A stretch of 64,000 bases of DNA from an uncultured Oscillospiraceae bacterium. Lineage in GTDB: Bacteria > Bacillota > Clostridia > Oscillospirales > Oscillospiraceae. A program made the translations under genes and the position numbers. The notes under the pieces are model-generated. The model worked only from the letters and a program-made list of their open reading frames with translations. It was not told the DNA's origin and searched no databases. Below, piece after piece: positions 59,646-64,000 of this stretch; the stretch's first letter is position 1, and each line of letters starts with the position of its first letter. The stretch lies in NCBI GenBank assembly GCA_948616425.1, contig CAPGBJ010000053.1:1-64000 (forward strand). The letters are read 5' to 3'.

Positions 59646-61004
59646 TTAGTTTTTTAAGCTCTGCATTGGTGCAGGGATTCGTCCACCGCGCGCTATGAAC
59701 GCTCTGGAGGAGAAGGGGTGGACAGGCTGGATAGGGGCGGAACCCAGCAGGCCGCCGAACTCCACGGTATCTCCCACCGTGCAGTTGGGAGCGGGGATGA
59801 TGCGTACAGCAGTAGTCTTGGAGTTGACCATGCCGATGGCGGCCTCGTCGGCGATGATAGCAGAGATGGTCTCGGCGGGGGTGTCGCCTGGGACAGCGAT
59901 CATATCCAGACCAACGGAACACACACAGGTCATGGCCTCCAGCTTGTCCAAGGTGAGCGCCCCAGAGGCGGCGGCGGCAATCATACCCTCGTCTTCGCTC
60001 ACCGGGATAAAGGCGCCGGACAGGCCGCCCACATGGGAGGAGGCCATAACGCCCCCTTTCTTCACCGCATCATTGAGCAGGGCCAGGGCGGCGGTGGTGC
60101 CATGGGTGCCGCAGACCTCTAAGCCCATCTCCTCCAAAATCCGGGCCACACTGTCCCCGATGGCAGGGGTGGGGGCCAGGGACAGGTCCACAATGCCAAA
60201 GGGGGTGTCCAGCCTCCGGCTGGCCTCCTGAGCCACTAACTGGCCCATACGGGTGATGCGGAAGGCGGTCTTCTTCACCGTCTCGGCCACCACATCAAAG
60301 GGTTTACCCTTGACTTCCTGGAGGGCGTGGTACACCACGCCAGGGCCGGAGACTCCCACATTGATGACCTTTTCTGGTTCACCCACCCCATGGAAGGCGC
60401 CAGCCATAAAGGGGTTGTCCTCCACGGCGTTGCAGAACACCACCAGCTTGGCGCAGCCGAAGCCCCCTCGATCGGCAGTGCGTGATGCCAGGTCCTTGAT
60501 GGTCCGTCCCATGAGGGCCACCGCGTCCATATCAATACCTGCCTTAGTGGAACCTACATTGACACAGGCGCACACGATATCTGTGGTTGCCAAGGCCTCG
60601 GGGATGGAGCGGATGAGGATGCGGTCGGCATCGGTCATCCCCTTTTGGACCAGGGCGGAGAACCCGCCGATAAAATTGACGCCAGTGGTCCTGGCGGCCC
60701 GATCCATGGCCTGGGCGAATGGAACGTAGCTGTCCGTCTCCGCTGCGGCGGCCACCAGAGCGATGGGGGTGACCGAGATGCGTTTGTTGACGATGGGGAT
60801 GCCGAATTCCTTCTCGATGGCCTCGCCGGTGGCGACCAAGTTTTCGGCATATTTTGTAATTTTATCGTACACCTTGTCACAGGAGGTTTTCACGTCGCTG
60901 TGGGCGCAGGACAGCAGGGAGATCCCCATTGTGATGGTGCGCACATCCAGATGCTGCTGGTCGATCATCTGGATGGTCTGCATGATTTCGTGTTGGTTGA
61001 GCAT
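59646..61004 (-). CDS. PFL-family UPF0210 (DUF711) protein
   Basis: 452-residue UPF0210 protein, a family with a glycyl-radical-enzyme-like fold but no known reaction. Family blocks are IDQQHLDVRTITMGISLLSC at the start, IVNKRISVTPIALVAAA, RGGFGCAKLVVFCNAVEDNP and the middle GVGEPEKVINVGVSGPGVV. It stands in the widely conserved pair with the UPF0237 ACT-domain gene (61061-61330), which probably senses an amino acid for it. Confidence 0.93.
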   Translation of the reverse strand: MLNQHEIMQTIQMIDQQHLDVRTITMGISLLSCAHSDVKTSCDKVYDKITKYAENLVATGEAIEKEFGIPIVNKRISVTPIALVAAAAETDSYVPFAQAMDRAARTTGVNFIGGFSALVQKGMTDADRILIRSIPEALATTDIVCACVNVGSTKAGIDMDAVALMGRTIKDLASRTADRGGFGCAKLVVFCNAVEDNPFMAGAFHGVGEPEKVINVGVSGPGVVYHALQEVKGKPFDVVAETVKKTAFRITRMGQLVAQEASRRLDTPFGIVDLSLAPTPAIGDSVARILEEMGLEVCGTHGTTAALALLNDAVKKGGVMASSHVGGLSGAFIPVSEDEGMIAAAASGALTLDKLEAMTCVCSVGLDMIAVPGDTPAETISAIIADEAAIGMVNSKTTAVRIIPAPNCTVGDTVEFGGLLGSAPIQPVHPFSSRAFIARGGRIPAPMQSLKN

Positions 61005-61060
61005 GAAATGTACTCCTTTATTGTTCCGCCTCGGTCCCCTCGCGGCCGGGGATTCGGCGC

Positions 61061-61330
61061 TTAGATTCGGTGCATGGCGTTGAAGATGTCCTCCCGCTGA
61101 ATGCGGATGGACAGCCCCTGCTCCTGACCGGCCTGGGCGAGAATGTCGGTCAAATCGCCAATGGATTTCTCACAGGCGGCGGTGTCCACCAGCATGACCA
61201 TGGTGAAGAACTCCTGCAAAACGGTCTGGGTGATATCCAGAATGTTAATGTTATGCTGGGCCAGCAGGGAGCACACGGCGGCGGTGATGCCCACCCGGTC
61301 CCTGCCGATGACGGTGACGATGGCTTTCAT
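61061..61330 (-). CDS. ACT-domain protein (UPF0237)
   Basis: 89 residues of a single ACT domain: MKAIVTVIGRDRVGITAAVC, LAQHNINILDITQTVL and the final IRIQREDIFNAMHRI, matching UPF0237. ATG at 61330 follows AAAGGAAC; the upstream frame to 61387 is not needed. A possible promoter with TTGACC (near 61394) overlaps the upstream gene's end. It is followed after 56 bp by the UPF0210 gene, its usual partner. Confidence 0.93.
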   Translation of the reverse strand: MKAIVTVIGRDRVGITAAVCSLLAQHNINILDITQTVLQEFFTMVMLVDTAACEKSIGDLTDILAQAGQEQGLSIRIQREDIFNAMHRI

Positions 61331-61396
61331 AAATCTGTTCCTTTCTGTTGTCGAGCTGGTGTTGAGAAGTGTCATAATGGATTCCAAGATATACGG

Positions 61397-61972
61397 TCAA
61401 TTCAATTCGTCCAATGTGAGTTCAAATCCGTCCAGGAAATGGTCCATAAAATATTTCAGAGTGGGGCTGGGGTTTTGGCACAGAGCGGCGTAGGTCTGCT
61501 CTTTGGCCTTTTTAAACTCGGTGTTGCCCGCCTTCAATTCCTCCACACACTTGAGATAGGCGGACAGTTTGTCCGCCGCCTTGACAATGGCGTGGATTTC
61601 CGGGTCCGGGATGGTGACCGCCTCCTCAAAATCAGGGCGCAGGTCAGGGGGAAGCATGGACAGCAACTTGCGCTCGGCCACCGCCTCCACATCTTTGTAG
61701 GCGGTCTGGATGTCTGGGTTGTCGTATTTGATGGGGGTGGGCATGTCGCCGGTGAGAATCTCGCTGGCGTCGTGGTACAGGGCGGCCACCGCCACCGCGC
61801 CTGGGTCGATCTGTCCGCCGAAGTACCGGTTTTCAATGACGGCCAGGGCGTGAGCCAGGACGGCCACCTGGTGGGAGTGCTCCTGAATGTTCTCCAGCCG
61901 GGTGTTACGCATCAGGCCCCACCGGTTGATGTACCGCATCCGAGAGATCATGGGGAAAAAGTTGTAGGCCAC
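61397..61972 (-). CDS. YfbR-like 5'-deoxynucleotidase (HD domain)
   Basis: 191-residue HD-domain nucleotidase like E. coli YfbR, hydrolysing deoxynucleoside 5'-monophosphates. MISRMRYINRWGLMRNTRLE precedes the metal His in EHSHQVAVLAHALAVI; the HD pair is ALYHDASEILTGDMPTPIKY, and a later Asp sits in KAADKLSAYLKCVEELK. The homology start, length (YfbR ~199) and AAAGGAG 11 nt upstream favour GTG at 61972 over the frame-open ATG at 62056. Confidence 0.9.
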   Translation of the reverse strand: MAYNFFPMISRMRYINRWGLMRNTRLENIQEHSHQVAVLAHALAVIENRYFGGQIDPGAVAVAALYHDASEILTGDMPTPIKYDNPDIQTAYKDVEAVAERKLLSMLPPDLRPDFEEAVTIPDPEIHAIVKAADKLSAYLKCVEELKAGNTEFKKAKEQTYAALCQNPSPTLKYFMDHFLDGFELTLDELN

Positions 61973-62056
61973 GGTTTCAAACGCTCCTTTGTTCAAGTTG
62001 TTCCATTTTAACACAGGATGGAGCGGTTGTAAACCGGAAAAGTTGCAGAAGGGCAC

Positions 62057-62082
62057 AAAAAAGGGCGGCCTTTCAGCCGTCC
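62057..62082 (-). terminator. Terminator of the 30-residue peptide gene
   Basis: On the minus strand, GGACGGC...GCCGCCC (one mismatch) is followed by TTTTTT (62057-62062). The stem overlaps the peptide gene's stop codon. Confidence 0.72.
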
Positions 62083-62165
62083 TTCTCCGGGAATCGTTTC
62101 TCCTTCCAGGCCCGGCCGGTAAAGACGACCAGGAGCAGGGACAATATTTTTTCTGCCAAAGTCAT
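62073..62165 (-). CDS. 30-residue membrane peptide
   Basis: The frame reads MTLAEKILSLLLVVFTGRAW followed by KEKRFPEKDG. A short hydrophobic segment (about 7-17) precedes a basic region. GGAGG lies 9 nt before the ATG, a promoter lies upstream (62194-62221) and a terminator overlaps the end, so it is a complete small transcription unit. Family unknown; similar tiny peptides occur in Firmicutes. Confidence 0.7.
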   Translation of the reverse strand: MTLAEKILSLLLVVFTGRAWKEKRFPEKDG

Positions 62166-62193
62166 AGCCTTGACCTCCTCTCAATTCTCCTCT

Positions 62194-62221
62194 ATTATAG
62201 GGAACGAGGGGCAAAAAGCAA
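62194..62221 (-). promoter_or_regulatory. Promoter of the 30-residue peptide gene
   Basis: Minus strand: -35 TTGCTT at 62216-62221, 16-bp spacer, -10 TATAAT at 62194-62199, about 29 nt before the ATG. Divergent from the TetR gene. Confidence 0.68.
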
Positions 62222-62242
62222 TCAATTGCACTTGGAAATTTC

Positions 62243-62259
62243 CGCAACTGACAGTTGCG
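62243..62259. promoter_or_regulatory. Palindromic TetR-type operator
   Basis: CGCAACTG-A-CAGTTGCG, a 17-bp perfect palindrome about 22 bp before the TetR start and about 20 bp behind the divergent peptide promoter. Likely the site for the adjacent TetR protein. Confidence 0.7.
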
Positions 62260-62280
62260 AAGAGGTCAGGAGGGGCCAAA

Positions 62281-62871
62281 ATGGCGAAAAAGAGCACCCG
62301 AAACACCCGGGGAAAGATCATCGACGCGGCCTGGAAGCTGTTCTACCGCCAGGGCTACGACGACACCACCGTAGAGGAGATCATCGAGGAGTCGGGCACC
62401 TCCCGGGGGTCCTTTTACCACTACTTCCAGGGCAAGGACGCCCTGCTGTCCACCCTGGCCGACGTCTTCGACCGGAAGTACGAGGCGCTGGCGGAGGACC
62501 TGGACCCGGAGCAGAACCGCTTTGAGCAGCTGATGTACCTGAACCGGGAGCTGTTCGCCATGCTGGAGAACTCCGTCTCCCTGGACCTGGCCGCCCGGCT
62601 GTACTCCTCCCAGCTTATCACCCGGGGAGACAAGTCTCTGATGGACCGAAACCGCACCTACTACCGGCTGCTGCGGCAGATTGCCCTCCAGGGCCAGGAG
62701 CGGGGGGAGCTGCGGGGGGACGTCACCGCCAACGAGATTGTCCGAGCCTATGCCCTGTGCGAGCGGGCCCTGATCTACGACTGGTGCCTTTCCGAGGGGG
62801 ACTACTCCCTGTCCCAATACGCAGCGAACATGATGCCCATGTTTTTGCAGGGATTCCGGGCAGTGACATAG
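62281..62871 (+). CDS. TetR/AcrR-family transcriptional regulator
   Basis: 196 residues. The N-terminal TetR HTH reads TRGKIIDAAWKLFYRQGYDD, then TTVEEIIEESGTSRGSFYHY and FQGKDALL, which is typical. The C-terminal ligand domain (about 80-196) is helical. ATG at 62281 behind AGGAGG; the earlier in-frame ATG at 62170 is unlikely. A palindrome lies just upstream. Its target could be itself and the 30-residue peptide; a downstream sodium symporter is 235 bp away. Confidence 0.93.
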   Translation: MAKKSTRNTRGKIIDAAWKLFYRQGYDDTTVEEIIEESGTSRGSFYHYFQGKDALLSTLADVFDRKYEALAEDLDPEQNRFEQLMYLNRELFAMLENSVSLDLAARLYSSQLITRGDKSLMDRNRTYYRLLRQIALQGQERGELRGDVTANEIVRAYALCERALIYDWCLSEGDYSLSQYAANMMPMFLQGFRAVT

Positions 62872-62941
62872 GGGCGCATCGGGATGCACCCCTGCATTGT
62901 CAAAACTTTGTTAAAACGTACAAAATTTTATTTCAAAAAAT

Positions 62942-62985
62942 GTACAGCGTATTTTTATTGAAATTTCAATAAAAATACGCCGTAC
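62942..62985. repeat. 44-bp AT-rich palindrome in the TetR-symporter gap
   Basis: GTAC-A-GCGTATTTTTATTGAAA and its complement with C in place of the mismatch, centred near 62963/62964. Seventeen consecutive arm bases pair perfectly. It follows the TetR stop and precedes the symporter, and may be a terminator without a run of T or a regulatory element. Further GTAC tetramers lie nearby. Confidence 0.7.
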
Positions 62986-63106
62986 TTTTCTATATAGTAC
63001 GGAGTTTATTCTATGTTGCGTTCTCCCTTTGTTTCTGGTATGATACCAACAATCTGCTTTCCGGCGGCGGTTGTGTGTGCCCCGGAGAGACTTTGGGAGG
63101 AATGTT

Positions 63107-64000
63107 ATGACTACCGCGCAGGCTTGTATTATGGGCACCATTATTGTATATCTCTGTCTCGTCATTTTCACCGGCGTGATGATCGGACGCCGGTCCAAAA
63201 AGAGCGCCGAGGGCTTCTACCTGGGCGGCCGGGGGATGGGCCCCCTGGTCACCGCCATGAGCGCCGAGGCCAGCGACATGAGCAGCTACCTGCTCATGGG
63301 CATCCCCGGTTTGGCCTATCTGTCCGGCCTGGCCGACGCCAGCTGGACCGCCATCGGCCTGGCCGTGGGCACCTATCTCAATTTCCTGTTGGTGGCCCGG
63401 CGGCTGCGCCGCTACAGCGTGAAGCTGGACGCCATCACCATCCCCAGCTTCATTTCCAAGCGGTACGGCGAAAAAAAGCCGGTGATTATGTGCATCTCCG
63501 CCCTGATCATCCTCATCTTTTTCGTCCCCTACGTGGCCTCCGGTCTGGCCGCCATCGGAAAGCTGTTCAACAGCCTCTTTGGCTGGGACTACATGATGGC
63601 CGTTGTCATCGGCGCCATTGTGATTATCAGCTACACCTCGGTGGGCGGCTTCTCCGCTGTGGCCACCATGGACCTGATTCAGTCCATCATCATGACCGTC
63701 GCCCTGGCCATTATCGTGGTCTTCGGCATTATCCAGGCCGGGGGATTGGACGCCGTGCTGGGCTACGCCCGTATCCTGCCCGGCTTCCTCAGCTTCAGCG
63801 AGACGCTCGACGCGGCCACCAAATCTGCCAAACCCTACGGTTTCATCCGCATCATCTCCATGATGGCCTGGGGCCTGGGCTACTTCGGAATGCCCCACAT
63901 TCTGGTGCGGTTTATGGCCATCCGGGATGAGAACGAGCTGAAGCTGTCCCGGCGCATCGCCTCGGTGTGGGTGGTCATCTCCATGGGGGTGGCGGTGTTT
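63107..64000 (+). CDS. Sodium/solute symporter, PutP-like (cut by window edge)
   Basis: The first 298 residues of an SSS-family symporter, typically ~480-510 long. Helix 1 and SAEGFYLGGRGMGPLVTAMS, MSSYLLMGIPGLAYLSGLAD, SVKLDAITIPSFISKRYGEK and TSVGGFSAVATMDLIQSIIM are the hallmark blocks of proline:Na+ symporter PutP. The ATG at 63107 follows GGGAGG. The frame is open to the window's right end, so the C-terminal portion lies outside. Confidence 0.93.
   Translation, partial: MTTAQACIMGTIIVYLCLVIFTGVMIGRRSKKSAEGFYLGGRGMGPLVTAMSAEASDMSSYLLMGIPGLAYLSGLADASWTAIGLAVGTYLNFLLVARRLRRYSVKLDAITIPSFISKRYGEKKPVIMCISALIILIFFVPYVASGLAAIGKLFNSLFGWDYMMAVVIGAIVIISYTSVGGFSAVATMDLIQSIIMTVALAIIVVFGIIQAGGLDAVLGYARILPGFLSFSETLDAATKSAKPYGFIRIISMMAWGLGYFGMPHILVRFMAIRDENELKLSRRIASVWVVISMGVAVF

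Overview
The window reads as chromosomal DNA of a GC-rich, spore-forming member of the Clostridia, most likely family Oscillospiraceae (relatives of Flavonifractor, Intestinimonas, Oscillibacter). The evidence is the 16S rRNA fragment at the left edge, a gerA-type germinant receptor operon, Shine-Dalgarno sites close to AGGAGG, rho-independent terminators after most operons, a CIRCE heat-shock operator and S-layer-homology (SLH) proteins. I read the taxonomy from memory of 16S sequences and could not search it. There is no prophage, insertion sequence, CRISPR array or tRNA gene in view.

Layout, left to right. 1-1390: the 5' part of a 16S gene on the minus strand, with a leader and three tandem A-tract-boosted promoters. 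1393-5139: spore germination operon gerAA-gerAC-gerAB (minus). 5490-7822: an AIM24-family protein, a small membrane protein and prfB without the programmed frameshift. 8036-10700: an amino-acid/dicarboxylate symporter, a prephenate-dehydratase-like protein with an altered TRF motif and tyrA. 10804-12538: an autoregulated-looking HTH/membrane-protein/31-residue-peptide unit followed by an RluD-type pseudouridine synthase, then a phosphoglucomutase. 14413-18862: a complete phosphorelay of hybrid kinase, HD-GYP response regulator and stand-alone HPt protein (minus). 19541-27573: asnS, Cdd1-like, a 2-hydroxyacid dehydrogenase, recG, GNAT, a C_GCAxxG_C_C protein, mutY and a PflX-like radical SAM protein. 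27707-32195: hemW, murA, a membrane protein, a WalJ-like hydrolase and rlmH (minus). 32445-34497: a 2-hydroxyacid dehydrogenase divergent from a LysR regulator.

34596-59586 is bracketed by two paralogous SLH surface proteins, both on the minus strand, each with the same ~327-bp upstream block carrying paired GGTAGAC boxes at 11-bp pitch. Between them lie a PstS-like lipoprotein, a WG-repeat-like lipoprotein, CIRCE-controlled htpG, a ribbon-helix-helix regulator, a CBS protein, a TrmO-like methyltransferase, a membrane-anchored MerR operon ending in ybjQ, and an oligopeptide uptake and breakdown operon (SBP, two permeases, a fused double ATPase, DUF917, M20 and M29-like peptidases). 59646-64000: UPF0210 and its ACT partner, a YfbR-like nucleotidase, a 30-residue membrane peptide divergent from a TetR regulator, and the start of a sodium/solute symporter cut by the window edge.

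The parts I consider least explained are: (1) the MerR operon, in which three consecutive membrane proteins end in the same 19-residue tail; (2) the duplicated SLH promoter block with phased GGTAGAC boxes; (3) a ~130-bp dispersed element upstream of gerAA and of the hybrid kinase, whose two copies differ in a partly codon-like way; and (4) two very short membrane-peptide genes (31 and 30 residues) with good ribosome-binding sites.
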